Source of the DNA: Desulfomonile tiedjei DSM 6799
Lineage (GTDB): Bacteria > Desulfobacterota > Desulfomonilia > Desulfomonilales > Desulfomonilaceae
Reading direction: 5' to 3'
DNA: 64,000 nucleotides
Assembly: GCF_000266945.1 (NCBI RefSeq)
Contig: NC_018025.1
Coordinates: forward strand, 4,406,001 to 4,470,000
Shown here: positions 51,222 to 60,845 of the stretch, piece after piece
Layout: every line of letters begins with the position of its first letter
Position numbering within the stretch: position 1 is the first letter of the stretch
Notes under the pieces: generated by a model
Seen by the model: only the letters and a program-made list of their open reading frames with translations
Told to the model about the DNA's origin: nothing
Databases searched by the model: none
Translations under genes and position numbers: made by a program

Positions 51222-52166
51222 ATGCGAAAACGCGATCCCTATAGTGTGCTTGGTGTGGGGAAGACGGCCTCCGAAGAGGAGATCAAGCGGGCATATCGTA
51301 AGCTCGCCCGACTGTACCACCCCGATATGAATGGCGATAGCAAAACTGCCGAAGCCAAATTCAAAGAATTGAGCGAAGCGTACGAAATTCTTGCCGACAG
51401 AGAAAAGCGACGGATGTACGACACCTTCGGTCATGACGGTTTGGATGGCCACTTTCGCGATTTTTCCGGCACCAGGTACGGCAGCCCCGGTCAAAAGAGA
51501 AATACGTACCATTTCGATTTCAGCAACTTCTCGAGGTCCGGTGATTACGGTTTTTTTGACGATGTTTTTTCCGACTTCTTTAAGTCCGACGGTAACCGTC
51601 GTACCAGGAAATCAGGATCGGCTCGCGGCACGGACCTTGAATATCGTCTGACCGTGGACTTTTTCCAGGCTTTTCATGGTGTGTCGGCTATCGTTTCAGT
51701 CATGGATCGAAAAATCAATGTGCACGTTCCCGCGGGAGTGGATTCCGGTTCGAGGATCAGGGTTCCAGGACAGGGGGCGCCCGGATTGAGAGGGGGGCCT
51801 CCCGGAGATTTGTTTCTTGACGTGACGGTTACTCCACATCCTTTTTTCCGGAGGGAAGGTGACGATATCTTTACGACACTGCCCATAACCATTTCCGAGG
51901 CAGTTCTGGGCGCGAAAATCGAAGTTCCGGCTCCGGACGGGCGGCTCGTGCTGAAGATTCCGCAAGGCACCCAATCGGGAACGAATTTTCGGTTCAGGGA
52001 TAAAGGCTTTCCTTCCATCAGGGACAAAGAGCGGGGAGATTTCTATGTGGTAGCTCAGATTATCATTCCGTCCCACATCGATCCTGTGTCTCGGGAACTT
52101 CTCGCAGAATTCGAGCGTCGAAATCCTTCCAATCCGCGACATGGTATCTGGGGGGATGGTTTCTGA
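51222..52166 (+). CDS. DnaJ-class co-chaperone (CbpA-like, no zinc finger)
   Basis: 314 aa. J domain at 4-68 with the HPD motif in [13 protein letters not shown] Gly/Phe/Ser-rich linker ([15 protein letters not shown]...[11 protein letters not shown]-type) follows. The two C-terminal beta domains contain [19 protein letters not shown] and [21 protein letters not shown]. The CxxCxGxG zinc repeats of DnaJ itself are absent. Stimulates DnaK ATPase and probably acts with the adjacent Hsp20. Confidence 0.94.
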   Translation: MRKRDPYSVLGVGKTASEEEIKRAYRKLARLYHPDMNGDSKTAEAKFKELSEAYEILADREKRRMYDTFGHDGLDGHFRDFSGTRYGSPGQKRNTYHFDFSNFSRSGDYGFFDDVFSDFFKSDGNRRTRKSGSARGTDLEYRLTVDFFQAFHGVSAIVSVMDRKINVHVPAGVDSGSRIRVPGQGAPGLRGGPPGDLFLDVTVTPHPFFRREGDDIFTTLPITISEAVLGAKIEVPAPDGRLVLKIPQGTQSGTNFRFRDKGFPSIRDKERGDFYVVAQIIIPSHIDPVSRELLAEFERRNPSNPRHGIWGDGF

Positions 52167-52246
52167 CGCTTTGATCGTGACTCAATCACGAATTTTTTGG
52201 ATCATTCCGTACGATCTATACAATTGTTTATACATTGGAGGAGCTG

Positions 52247-52663
52247 ATGGACGAATCTGAAAAATCTGAATTCACTATACGTGATAAACGAAGATTCACT
52301 ACTGAAGGGGAGTCGAAAGCAACATCCGCAGATAAAGAACCGGAAACTCCACCTGAACAGCCAAAAACAGAAGCCCCTTCGGAAAAACCTGCCGATAGGA
52401 AGAGAGAAAGAGAATATCAGCCCCTTGATTTCAACTCTTTCGTGTTAAGCCTTGCCAATACTGCTTTGCTGCAGATGGGAATGATAAAATTCCCGGATTC
52501 CGAAACGGAACGGGATCTTTTTGGCGCCCGCCAGACCATTGACCTTCTGGCCTTGCTTCAGGACAAGACTCGTGGTAATCTGTCCGATCAAGAACAAAAA
52601 GTTCTCAATGAAACGCTCTTTCAATTGAGAATTGCTTTTGTTGAAGCTGCCAAAGAAAAATAG
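52247..52663 (+). CDS. DUF1844 protein
   Basis: 138 aa from ATG 52247 (GGAGG 5 nt upstream; a TTG at 52235 is upstream). The N-terminal half is charged and disordered (Glu/Lys/Pro). The C-terminal ~75 residues form the DUF1844 helical domain: DFNSFVLSLANTALLQMG, then ARQTIDLLALLQDKTRGNLS. Function unknown; common in deltaproteobacteria. Followed 27 bp later by rpmB. Confidence 0.85.
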   Translation: MDESEKSEFTIRDKRRFTTEGESKATSADKEPETPPEQPKTEAPSEKPADRKREREYQPLDFNSFVLSLANTALLQMGMIKFPDSETERDLFGARQTIDLLALLQDKTRGNLSDQEQKVLNETLFQLRIAFVEAAKEK

Positions 52664-52690
52664 CGCCCATGTGAAAAGGAGAACCGACAA

Positions 52691-52885
52691 ATGTCCCGCA
52701 TTTGCGAAGTGTGCGGCAAACGACCGCTGAAGGGGTATAATGTGAGCCATGCACACAACCGTACCAAGAAAATATCATATCCTAACCTTCAGAAAGTCAG
52801 GGTCCTGGAATCCTCCGGCCGCGTAAAAAGGATGAAAGTGTGTACCCGATGCATTCGATCGAATATGATAACGAAAGCCCCCTGA
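52691..52885 (+). CDS. rpmB: 50S ribosomal protein L28 (zinc-binding form)
   Basis: 64 aa. [10 protein letters not shown] and VCTRCIRS supply two CxxC pairs, and [13 protein letters not shown] is the L28 core. Cys-containing L28 suggests no zinc-free paralogue is required. Ribosome-binding site AAGGAGA. A short GCGCCG/CGGCGC hairpin (52903-52928) follows and may help end the transcript. Confidence 0.95.
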   Translation: MSRICEVCGKRPLKGYNVSHAHNRTKKISYPNLQKVRVLESSGRVKRMKVCTRCIRSNMITKAP

Positions 52886-53045
52886 TGTCCATCCAATCAA
52901 TTGCGCCGTAGGTATAAACTTGCGGCGCTTCCGCCACTTTCAAACTTTCAACCCTTCCTGTCCGACGACTTAACAACAAGATTGACTGTTGCGAAAAAGT
53001 GTGTGAAAAATCCAGCAACCCATACATTCTACTGGGAGCCGCACT

Positions 53046-53390
53046 ATGAGTGAAAAAAGTTCTGATGCCGTGGAGTGGGCCTACAACCGATATATTAAAG
53101 GCAATCCCGAGAGAAAGGCTTCGTTCGAAGAAGCAAGCAGACAATCCGATCTCGCTCAACAAATCTACGACATTCGGAATAAGCTCCGTATGACGCGGGA
53201 GGACTTGGCTGAATTCTCAGGGCTTACCCCAGAGATCATTGAAGACATAGAAGAGTCCGATTATTCCGGCGATTGGGATGAAACCACAACTTTGATTAAC
53301 AAAGCGTTCCGCGCCTGGGTTTCAGAAGTCATTATCCCCGTAGCCCGGATGAACCCTGATGACTATTCAGTAAAGGCGGTGAATGCTTGA
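53046..53390 (+). CDS. XRE-like HTH protein
   Basis: 114 aa. The N-terminal ~45 residues (DAVEWAYNRYIKGNPERKAS) are unknown. The central YDIRNKLRMTREDLAEFSGLTPEIIEDIE is a Cro/C1-type HTH. The C-terminal region is helical. The layout resembles single-domain antitoxin or regulatory proteins, but no toxin gene adjoins it. GGGAGCC upstream of the ATG is a moderate ribosome-binding site. The 148 bp after it hold nothing recognisable. Confidence 0.7.
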   Translation: MSEKSSDAVEWAYNRYIKGNPERKASFEEASRQSDLAQQIYDIRNKLRMTREDLAEFSGLTPEIIEDIEESDYSGDWDETTTLINKAFRAWVSEVIIPVARMNPDDYSVKAVNA

Positions 53391-53538
53391 AGATTATGTG
53401 TCCGACTGCAGCATTCCTGCTGACCAGGTACCCGCGTCAGTGCATCCATATAAGTCGCATGAGACCCAGAGGGGCACGAGCGTGCCGCTCGGTCTATGAT
53501 GAATGAAACCCATTATGCACTGAGGAGAAGCACTGACA

Positions 53539-54066
53539 TCACAGATTGGAATCCTGAGTGTGAGAGCGGAGAAATGGGAGACCGAAGAGCTCGAACTCTT
53601 TGACGGCTTCCTTCACATGAGGAGTAACCCGTGACCGTGCGACTTCAGGAGAAATCGGGATTGTCTGCGCGATAATGTATGCCATAATTTGGTCTTGTGA
53701 GGCACACAACGGCAATTCCTCAATCGCCCACCACCAGTCCTTTCCCCGTGACAATTCACCCAAACGGCACAAGTACTCATGCTCCAACCCCACCTCTTCC
53801 GGTCGAGCGAATGACGGACGCATCGTTAGTTGCGGAAAGCGCCCCATCGTGGACCAGCCAAGCTCAATCGTAAATGCTTCACGTTTTTGGTCCGGAACAA
53901 GAACCACCCACAGGTGCCGGCTGTCGGTAACAGCCCAACGATACGCGCGTTCACCCTGAAAACCAGCCAATGCAGAGTGCTTTTTTACCAGCGCAAAGAA
54001 AGGACAAGCACTGGTGAAGATTTGAGTAAACACTTCACGTAATGCGGCTCCATATTCTTTCCTCAA
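53539..54066 (-). CDS. Hypothetical protein, possibly DUF4304-like
   Basis: 175 aa from TTG 54066, preceded by GAGGGA at 6 nt. The frame remains open to within the 3' end of relA/spoT and reads plausibly there, so an earlier unusual start is possible. Features: FFALVKKHSALAGFQGERAY, a Trp-rich beta region (RHLWVVLVPDQKREAFTIEL, GKDWWWAIEEL) and a helical end. Loosely like DUF4304. Lies 46 bp downstream of relA/spoT on the same strand. Confidence 0.55.
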   Translation of the reverse strand: MRKEYGAALREVFTQIFTSACPFFALVKKHSALAGFQGERAYRWAVTDSRHLWVVLVPDQKREAFTIELGWSTMGRFPQLTMRPSFARPEEVGLEHEYLCRLGELSRGKDWWWAIEELPLCASQDQIMAYIIAQTIPISPEVARSRVTPHVKEAVKEFELFGLPFLRSHTQDSNL

Positions 54067-54112
54067 TTTCGTTCCCTCTGGTCCAGTGCTGTAATTTCTT
54101 GGAAAAAACAGA

Positions 54113-56326
54113 TCACATGATTGCCAGCCGATCGACTTTCTTTACTCCGCGTGTCGTTCTCAGGGCATTCATCAGAGAATTGAGGTGATCTACATTCTTC
54201 ACGGATACGACAAAAACGCCTTCAGCATAGTTGTCGTTGACATTCTTAATGTTCGCTTGAACTATATCCGAATCATTCGACGAAATTGTGCCGCTCACCG
54301 CAGCGAGCATGCCCATCCTGTTCTCGACCTGTAAAGCGAGCTTTGCGGTCCGGCGAATAGGCTGATCTTCATCCCAGGTCACATCGATTACTCGTCTGAC
54401 ATCTGTTCTCGCGAGGTTGGGGCAGTCCTGATTGTGGACCGTTACGCCTCTTCCTCGAGTGATGAATCCACGAATGCTGTCTCCGGGAAGCGGATTACAG
54501 CATTTCGCGAAAGTTACCATAACGTCCGTCAGGCCCTGCACTCGCACGCCGCTCTTGGCAGTGGAATGGTTCTTTTTGATCTGTTTTTCTTCGACCAGCG
54601 ATGCTTTTGCTTTTTCACGCTCTGCAGGCGGGACCAGCTTGGTAATGATGACTTTGGGTGAAATGCGGCCGTAACCGATGGCTGCGTAAAGATCGGCTTC
54701 GGTCTTGAAGCTGAACTCCTGGGCAATCTTGAGTATCTCCCCTTCTCTTTCGACCCGGGATATCTCCATACGCCACTTGCGAAGTTCCCGATCCGTGCTT
54801 TCTCTCCCGATCTGAATGGACCGTTCTCGCTCCTCGGTCAGCACATAATGGCGTATTTTAGTCTTGGCCCGACCGGTTTTGACAAATTTGAGCCAATCTT
54901 TGCTTGGTTTCTGGTGAACGGAGGTAATAATTTCAACGCTGTCGCCAGTTCGAAGCTGATATTTGAGAGACACCATTTTCCCATTGATCCTCGCGCCCAC
55001 ACACCGATGCCCCACTTCGGTGTGAATCGCATACGCGAAATCAAGCGGTGTCGCTCCTTTGGGAAATTCCCTTACCTCTCCTTTCGGCGTGAAAACGTAG
55101 ACCTCATCAGGGTACAAATCGACCCTGACATTCTCGAAAAATTCGCGAGGGTCGTCCAGATCCTGCTGCCATTCCATCATCTGGCGCAGCCAATTCACCA
55201 CTTTAGCATCTTCCGCTTCGGGAATCCTGCCTTCTTTGTACGACCAGTGGGCTGCTATACCTTCTTCAGCAATGAGGTCCATTTCCGTGGAACGTATTTG
55301 GATTTCTATGCGCAGTCCTTCCGGACCGATAACGGTAGTGTGGAGTGACTGGTACCCATTGCTTTTGGGCATGGCAATGTAATCTTTGAATCTGCCCGGG
55401 ACCGGCCGCCACAGAGAATGGATCAAGCCGAGCACAGCGTAACATTCGCTGACATTATTCAGGATGATTCGAAAAGCAGTGAGATCGTGGATTTGGTCGA
55501 AATCAAGGTGCTGAGTGATCATCTTTTGATGAATGCTGAAGATTTCCTTGTTTCGTCCCTTGATTGTGCCCTTTATATTGTACTGCTCGATCTTCTCCGT
55601 GATGATACGGAGTACATTATTCGCGTACTCCTCTCTTTGTTTCAGAGATTCCTCGAGACGCCTTGCAATAGTGGAATATCGTTCGGGATTTACGTACCGA
55701 AAGGCAAGGTCCTCCAGCTCGGTACGCATCCAGTAGATCCCCAGTCGAGCTGCTAGAGGCGCGTATATATCCAGAGTCTCACGCGCAATGCGGACCTGTG
55801 CGTCGGGGGGCATGGGGCCGAGAGTTCGCATATTGTGCAACCGGTCAGCCAATTTCACCATCAATACGCGAATATCCCGGCTCATCGCCAGAATCATCTT
55901 TCGGAAATTCTCTGCCTGTCGTTCTTCTTTTGACTGGAATTCTATTTTGCTGATTTTGGTGACCCCATCCACCAACGCAGCAATTTCTTTCCCGAAGAAA
56001 CGCTCGATCTCCTCAAGCGTGGCAAGGGTATCCTCTACTGTGTCGTGAAGCAGGCCCGTTGCCACGGACGCCTCATCCAACTTCATCTGGGCCAATATCA
56101 TCGAGACAGCGACGGGGTGGACGAGATAGGGCTCACCGGAACGTCGTGTCTGCCCAAGATGGACCTGAGCGGAATACACGTACGCCGCGCGGATCAGATC
56201 CAGGTCAGCATCCGGATAATATGATTTGACTAAATCCTGGATTTCACCAAAACGGACTATGGTCTTGCCCGTCTGACTCACGTTTGATCCAATTTGTTGT
56301 GCACTTGTGGATACCTTTTGTTCCAT
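54113..56326 (-). CDS. RelA/SpoT bifunctional (p)ppGpp synthetase/hydrolase
   Basis: 737 aa from ATG 56326 (a TTG at 56353 opens the frame). Domain order: HD hydrolase (YLVHPVAVSMIL, GLLHDTVEDT), synthetase (HDLTAFRIILNNVSECYAVLG, KSNGYQSLHTTVIGPEG), TGS (VYVFTPKGEVREFPKGATPL), a zinc/helical region with CCNPLPGDSIRGFITRGRG, and a C-terminal ACT domain. Hydrolase and synthetase residues both look intact, so it is a bifunctional Rel. It makes and degrades the stringent alarmone. Confidence 0.95.
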   Translation of the reverse strand: MEQKVSTSAQQIGSNVSQTGKTIVRFGEIQDLVKSYYPDADLDLIRAAYVYSAQVHLGQTRRSGEPYLVHPVAVSMILAQMKLDEASVATGLLHDTVEDTLATLEEIERFFGKEIAALVDGVTKISKIEFQSKEERQAENFRKMILAMSRDIRVLMVKLADRLHNMRTLGPMPPDAQVRIARETLDIYAPLAARLGIYWMRTELEDLAFRYVNPERYSTIARRLEESLKQREEYANNVLRIITEKIEQYNIKGTIKGRNKEIFSIHQKMITQHLDFDQIHDLTAFRIILNNVSECYAVLGLIHSLWRPVPGRFKDYIAMPKSNGYQSLHTTVIGPEGLRIEIQIRSTEMDLIAEEGIAAHWSYKEGRIPEAEDAKVVNWLRQMMEWQQDLDDPREFFENVRVDLYPDEVYVFTPKGEVREFPKGATPLDFAYAIHTEVGHRCVGARINGKMVSLKYQLRTGDSVEIITSVHQKPSKDWLKFVKTGRAKTKIRHYVLTEERERSIQIGRESTDRELRKWRMEISRVEREGEILKIAQEFSFKTEADLYAAIGYGRISPKVIITKLVPPAEREKAKASLVEEKQIKKNHSTAKSGVRVQGLTDVMVTFAKCCNPLPGDSIRGFITRGRGVTVHNQDCPNLARTDVRRVIDVTWDEDQPIRRTAKLALQVENRMGMLAAVSGTISSNDSDIVQANIKNVNDNYAEGVFVVSVKNVDHLNSLMNALRTTRGVKKVDRLAIM

Positions 56327-56401
56327 TCGGAAAAAACTCGTTTGTCCCTGCAAAATATTACGACACCCGATAAGACAAGGGCAACCCCCGACATCGGCAT
56401 A

Positions 56402-57793
56402 TTAGACGAAGCGCTTCCTTGAACCCGGCCGTCGCGGTTTCTTGGCTTGCTCCTGATCGGAAAGCCTGCCCTGTCTTTTCTTCAAGACGAGGCGCAGGGG
56501 GGAACCACGAAAATCAAAGGCTTCGCGCAACCGGTTCTCGAGAAATCGTTTGTACGAAAAATGGATGGATTCCGGATAATTGCAAAAAAACATGAATGTG
56601 GGCGGAGCAGTACGAACTTGCGTCAGGTAGTAGATCTTTATGGGTTTTTTATGATGCATACCCGGTGGATGACTTGTCGTTGTTTCTTCAATGAATTTGT
56701 TCAGTTCCGCAGTGCCTACCCGTTTCCTGTACACGGATTCCATTTCTTCGATAAGACCGAAAAGTTTTACCGCACGCGTACCTTTAAGTGCCGAGAGCGT
56801 CAGTATAGGCGCATACTGGAGATATTTCAGGAATTCCCTCACATGAGCGGTAAAGGCATGGATGGTATTACTATCTTTTTGCACCAGGTCCCATTTATTG
56901 AGCAAAATGATAACCCCCCTGCCCTTTTCGTACGCGTACCCTGCAATACGAGCGTCCTGATCCGTAACCCCTTCCGTTGCGTCCAGAAGCACCAGGACAA
57001 TATCGGCCCGATCGATGCTCTGGAACGCTTTGATGACACTGTATTTCTCAACCCTGTCGACGATCCGTGCACGGCGCCGTATACCTGCGGTATCGATAAA
57101 CACGTATTCTTTGCCGTGGTATTTGACAACAGTGTCTATAGAATCCCGGGTGGTTCCCGGCGCAGGATTAGCTACAAGCCGCTCTTCTCCCAGGAGCAGG
57201 TTGATCAGTGTGGATTTGCCCGTATTAGGCCTGCCCACCACCGCAATTTTCGTCAACGGCTCCCCGGCCGGTTCAGAAATCGATTCCGGAATTCCTTCCA
57301 GTATGGCATCGATGAGTTCATCAGCCCCATAGCCCGTAATTGCACTTACCGGATAGATGGGCTCGACGCCGAGCCCGAAGAAATCCACCGCGAAATTTTC
57401 CTGCTTCTCTGAATCGACTTTATTGACCGCGTACAAAACTGTCTTATCAGTTCGCTGCAATGTACGGACGATCTCATAATCAGACGGTGTTATCCCAGCC
57501 TTTGCGTCGCCCATGAAAACGATGATGTCCGCTTGTTCCACTGCCACCAGGGTCTGTGTACGCATTTGGGAAAGCATGACATCTTCGGTGGTCGGCTCGA
57601 ATCCGCCGGTATCCACGACTATGAAAGATTTGTCTCGGATCGTGACTTCCCCGTAATTACGATCTCTGGTGAGTCCGGGAGTGTCTTCGACCAACGCCCG
57701 GCGTGTCCCTGTCAGCATGTTGAACAGAGTAGACTTGCCGACATTCGGCCTGCCTACAAGAGCAACAAGTTTTTTACGTGTACTTTTCGCCAT
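56402..57793 (-). CDS. der: GTPase Der (EngA)
   Basis: 463 aa from ATG 57793. Two tandem G domains: first LVGRPNVGKSTLFN, DTGGFEP, NKVD; second VVGRPNTGKSTLIN, DTAGIRRR, NKWD. A KH-like C-terminal domain follows and ends in a basic tail (KKPRRPGSRKRF). Required for 50S subunit maturation. Confidence 0.97.
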   Translation of the reverse strand: MAKSTRKKLVALVGRPNVGKSTLFNMLTGTRRALVEDTPGLTRDRNYGEVTIRDKSFIVVDTGGFEPTTEDVMLSQMRTQTLVAVEQADIIVFMGDAKAGITPSDYEIVRTLQRTDKTVLYAVNKVDSEKQENFAVDFFGLGVEPIYPVSAITGYGADELIDAILEGIPESISEPAGEPLTKIAVVGRPNTGKSTLINLLLGEERLVANPAPGTTRDSIDTVVKYHGKEYVFIDTAGIRRRARIVDRVEKYSVIKAFQSIDRADIVLVLLDATEGVTDQDARIAGYAYEKGRGVIILLNKWDLVQKDSNTIHAFTAHVREFLKYLQYAPILTLSALKGTRAVKLFGLIEEMESVYRKRVGTAELNKFIEETTTSHPPGMHHKKPIKIYYLTQVRTAPPTFMFFCNYPESIHFSYKRFLENRLREAFDFRGSPLRLVLKKRQGRLSDQEQAKKPRRPGSRKRFV

Positions 57794-57921
57794 ACCAAAA
57801 CTATACCATACAATAGGAAAAGCGGTCACTTCGGCGGGAGTCCTTCATTTCCCCGGGACGAAATCACCGCTTAAATTGTGGTGCTTTTTGCTATCTTATA
57901 TTGACAAATAGTCCTTTCCGC

Positions 57922-58128
57922 TCAATCGCACAACATGCAATCAGCCACTACCTCTCCTCTCTTACGCTCGCATTCTTCCTTTGTGATCTTTACACATTGC
58001 GGTTTTGCATTGGGAAGGCAACTGCAAGGCCGGATGCAACAGTTAACGATTTCCTGATCCTGAGAAATCGCAACAGGGGAGGTCATGAGCACGATTGCCA
58101 TTGCGCCTATAAGAAGCCATCGGAACAT
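57922..58128 (-). CDS. Small secreted cysteine-rich protein
   Basis: 68 aa. Signal peptide WLLIGAMAIVLMTSPVAIS-QD, then a ~46-residue mature peptide with eight Cys: NCCIRPCSCLPNAKPQC, EECERK, ADCMLC. Such density suggests four disulfides or a metal cluster. Weak ribosome-binding site. No family recognised. It lies between der and the M48 protease gene, all on the minus strand. Confidence 0.65.
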   Translation of the reverse strand: MFRWLLIGAMAIVLMTSPVAISQDQEIVNCCIRPCSCLPNAKPQCVKITKEECERKRGEVVADCMLCD

Positions 58129-58229
58129 TTCGTATTACCTCTGATTCGAAATCACGGGGAGAAACATACCACATTCTCGGTTTTGCCATAGGATTAAATG
58201 TTTTTGTTTTTTCACATCTCCATTCGATC

Positions 58230-59483
58230 TCAGATTCTCGCGGATTCAAGGTATTCGACTCGTTCGCGAAGTGGAGGATGAGAATAATAGAACCACACAT
58301 AAAAAGGATGAGGATTCAGGTTCGAAAGATTATGGCCTGCCAGTTTTTTGAGCGCGGTCGCAAGAGGTCCTGAGTTCATCAGGAGTCGCAATGCAAAGAC
58401 ATCTGCACTTCGTTCGAATTTCCTGGAAATGGCTGCGCCTATAGGCCGGAGAAAATAGCCGGCTTTCTTCCAGAAAATTGCCACTATGACGAGCGCCACG
58501 TAATTGCTGACCGGATCGAGATGAAACGTCTCGTACATTAAAGGCCAGTTCAGGATACGATATGTTGCATAAAAGACGACGAGTGTGGTTGCGAGGCTCA
58601 GCAGGTATGATTTGAGCACGTGGTTCATTTTGAAATGCCCGAGCTCGTGAGCAAGCACCCCCAGGATCTCGTCCTGCGTATGGGTGTCGATGAGTGTGTC
58701 GAAGAGCACTACCCTCTTGGTTTTTCCCACACCGGTAAAATATGCATTGGAATGCGTGCTCCGTTTCCCTGCATCCATCCGAAAGATACCTTCTGTCCTC
58801 ATCCCTGTTTCTCGAACCAGTGACTCAATTTTTTCTGCCAATTCGGTATTGGAAAGAGGTTCAAACTTGTTGAATAACGGTGCAATCAGAACAGGGTACA
58901 GAACAATAAGAAAGAACTGAACCACGGCAACAATCACAAATCCCAGGAGCCACCAATAATCAGGCGAAAAAAGTATGCTCCACAAGAGCGGCCCTATGGT
59001 AATTACGGCAAATACAGCGGAAATCCCGACCGCTTTTACGTTATCCAAGAACCATGTTTTTATATCCGTTCGGTTGAACCCGTATTTTTCCTCAAGAACG
59101 AATGTGGCGTAGTAATCGAAAGGGAGATCGAGTACGAAAGAAATGGCTCCGAGCATCAGGAAGAAGCACAGTCCTGCAACAACATAGGAGTAAGAGACAA
59201 AAAGACCTCCAAGCCAGGGGAATAATCCGAAAAGGATCGCCGCAAGCAACAGAGAATCACCCGTCAATTTCTTCACAATGTACAGATTGCTGGTATCCAG
59301 ACTGTACTGATTCATCCGCAAGAGCTTATCCCTGTCGACAAACCCTTTCATGCTCTCAGGTACATCAGAGCCTTTCTGCACAAGGTGCCTGCGATTGAGC
59401 ATCTCCATACCGATTGCGAATGCAAGCTGCAGAAGATAGATAGCGCCGAACACGATTGAAATGGAATTCCACTCAACTACCAT
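58230..59483 (-). CDS. M48-family membrane metalloprotease (Ste24/CAAX-protease-like)
   Basis: 417 aa from ATG 59483 (GGAG 6 nt upstream). About seven membrane helices surround the zinc site GVLAHELGHFKMNH (HExxH near residue 277). The third ligand Glu is in the downstream AISRKFERSADVFAL. The N-terminal region SMKGFVDRDKLLRMNQYSLDTS is typical of Ste24 homologues. Likely housekeeping cleavage of membrane proteins. Confidence 0.92.
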   Translation of the reverse strand: MVVEWNSISIVFGAIYLLQLAFAIGMEMLNRRHLVQKGSDVPESMKGFVDRDKLLRMNQYSLDTSNLYIVKKLTGDSLLLAAILFGLFPWLGGLFVSYSYVVAGLCFFLMLGAISFVLDLPFDYYATFVLEEKYGFNRTDIKTWFLDNVKAVGISAVFAVITIGPLLWSILFSPDYWWLLGFVIVAVVQFFLIVLYPVLIAPLFNKFEPLSNTELAEKIESLVRETGMRTEGIFRMDAGKRSTHSNAYFTGVGKTKRVVLFDTLIDTHTQDEILGVLAHELGHFKMNHVLKSYLLSLATTLVVFYATYRILNWPLMYETFHLDPVSNYVALVIVAIFWKKAGYFLRPIGAAISRKFERSADVFALRLLMNSGPLATALKKLAGHNLSNLNPHPFYVWFYYSHPPLRERVEYLESARI

Positions 59484-59622
59484 AGATTGCTCCAATAAAG
59501 ACTTCGTTTTTCATAAAATATTCTGACAACCGGCTGGATGTACTTCCACATGAGATCTATAGTATTAGCAATCCTGTTGATTTTTCCTGCCGTTTCGATG
59601 CTTTCGGATTCGGGAGAAAAAC

Positions 59623-60249
59623 ATGCCGCTCTATGATGCAACATTGGCCCTGCACGAAAAAATGGCCATTTTCCCCGGCGACCCTCCTTTCAAGATGACT
59701 CCCCTTTTTCAGACAACCATGGGAGATAAATTTAATCTATCCACCATTACCATGGGAACACATACGGGTACTCATGTCGATCCGCCGGCGCATTACCTGA
59801 ATTGGGGGTATACAGTCGACGAAATTCCTCTAGAGACACTCATCGGTCCGGGGAAAATCCTGGATTTGACGGGCCACCCCGAGCTGAATCGAGATGTCCT
59901 GCATTCATGTGACCTGAAGGGCGTTGCCCGGGTTTTCTTCAAAACCGACAACAGCCGGAAACTTCTGGAGCCCGATTTTCATGAGAATTACGTGTCGCTT
60001 ACGAAGGATGGAGCCTCTTATCTATCCGAGTCAGGCATCAGAATGGTTGGAACGGATTATTTTTCTATAGAAACGTACCACAGCTCGGCAGCAGAGGTTC
60101 ATCACATATTGTTGCAGGCAGGAATTCTTGTTGTGGAGAGTCTCAATCTGGGGCACATACCTGCAGGCCCGTGCACGATCTACTGTCTTCCACTGAAGAT
60201 TTTAGGGGCGGACGGAGCACCTGCTCGAGTACTCATAGAAATGGACTGA
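59623..60249 (+). CDS. Cyclase-family protein (kynurenine formamidase-like)
   Basis: 208 aa. The metal site HTGTHVDPPAHYL (~46-58) is the HxGTHxDxPxH signature, and FPGDPPF precedes it. The C-terminal LNLGHIPAGPCTIYCLPLKI is also family-typical. Members hydrolyse amides or lactones such as N-formylkynurenine. No other tryptophan-catabolism genes are nearby, so the substrate is open. Cytoplasmic. Confidence 0.9.
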   Translation: MPLYDATLALHEKMAIFPGDPPFKMTPLFQTTMGDKFNLSTITMGTHTGTHVDPPAHYLNWGYTVDEIPLETLIGPGKILDLTGHPELNRDVLHSCDLKGVARVFFKTDNSRKLLEPDFHENYVSLTKDGASYLSESGIRMVGTDYFSIETYHSSAAEVHHILLQAGILVVESLNLGHIPAGPCTIYCLPLKILGADGAPARVLIEMD

Positions 60250-60360
60250 CAAGCGATCGATTTGGGCCGCTTAATTGCGGCGCTTCGCGACTCTCACAAA
60301 CCCAATAGTCACGCGAGGGAGTAGAGATCATCGTTTCTCGTGATCGCGGTACTGTGAGTT

Positions 60361-60455
60361 CTTAAATCCCCCCTACGCCCCTTTACTAAAGGGAACAGTG
60401 TCGCTTTTTTGCCCCCCTTTAAAAGGGGGAGCGGGGGCATAGGCGTTAAAATAAG
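60361..60455. repeat. Repeat D (CCCCCCT/AGGGGG type), left part
   Basis: CTTAAATCCCCCCTACGCCCCTTTACTAAAGGG then CCCCCCTTTAAAAGGGGGAGCGGGGGCATAGGCGTTAAAATAAG; the outer ends are mutually complementary. The terminal CATAGGCGTTAAAATAAG (60438-60455) is repeated inverted at 60720-60737. Non-coding. Confidence 0.6.
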
Positions 60456-60519
60456 AATCCGACTCAGGATGTGATGATCAAAGCGAACTGCATCGTTTTT
60501 GCCAGAGTGTCTGAATGAC

Positions 60520-60607
60520 TGTCATTGCGAGCAAAGCGAAGCAATCGCCTGAAATTAAGCGCCTGATCCCAGGCGATTGCCACGTCGCTGCGCTCCTCGC
60601 AATGACA
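60520..60607. repeat. Palindromic repeat C, copy 2
   Basis: TGTCATTGCGAGCAAAGCGAAGCAATCGCCTGA... to ...GCTGCGCTCCTCGCAATGACA. It is the reverse complement of the 42081-42167 copy with few differences. ORFs read across it are artefacts. Confidence 0.8.
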
Positions 60608-60669
60608 AGGATCAGGTTAGTTGCTGAATGGTGGATTCCTCGCTGTTCGCGGGCGTTTTCCATCAACAT

Positions 60670-60695
60670 GGGTCGGCAGAGACGCCGACCCCTAC
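60670..60695. repeat. Fragment of dispersed repeat B
   Basis: GGGTCGGCAGAGACGCCGACCCCTACC is the palindromic centre of repeat B with compensating changes in both arms. Confidence 0.5.
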
Positions 60696-60719
60696 CAAAG
60701 CGCTCGAGATGGGAATGTC

Positions 60720-60760
60720 CTTATTTTAACGCCTATGGGGGCGGGGGGATTTTCCCCGCG
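60720..60760. repeat. Repeat D, inverted right part
   Basis: CTTATTTTAACGCCTATG (60720-60737) is the exact reverse complement of 60438-60455 and is followed by GGGGGCGGGGGGATTTTCCCC. The two arms enclose copies of repeats C and B. Confidence 0.6.
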
Positions 60761-60817
60761 AATAACTGAATGCATACCCTTGTTTGAATATTTTCCTTGT
60801 GATGGCACAACGAGTAT

Positions 60818-60845
60818 AAGGCCCGACCGGGTGTCGGGCCTTTTT
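60818..60845 (+). terminator. Strong Rho-independent terminator with no nearby upstream gene
   Basis: AAGGCCCGAC (60818-60827), loop CGGGT, GTCGGGCC (60833-60840) then TTTTT. It points rightward, and the nearest plus-strand gene ends 570 bp earlier at 60249. The rest of the gap 60250-61005 holds only repeats and this hairpin. Confidence 0.8.

Noticed and set aside
56447-57412. 321-codon plus-strand frame opposite der
   Set aside because: Antisense shadow of a conserved two-domain GTPase.
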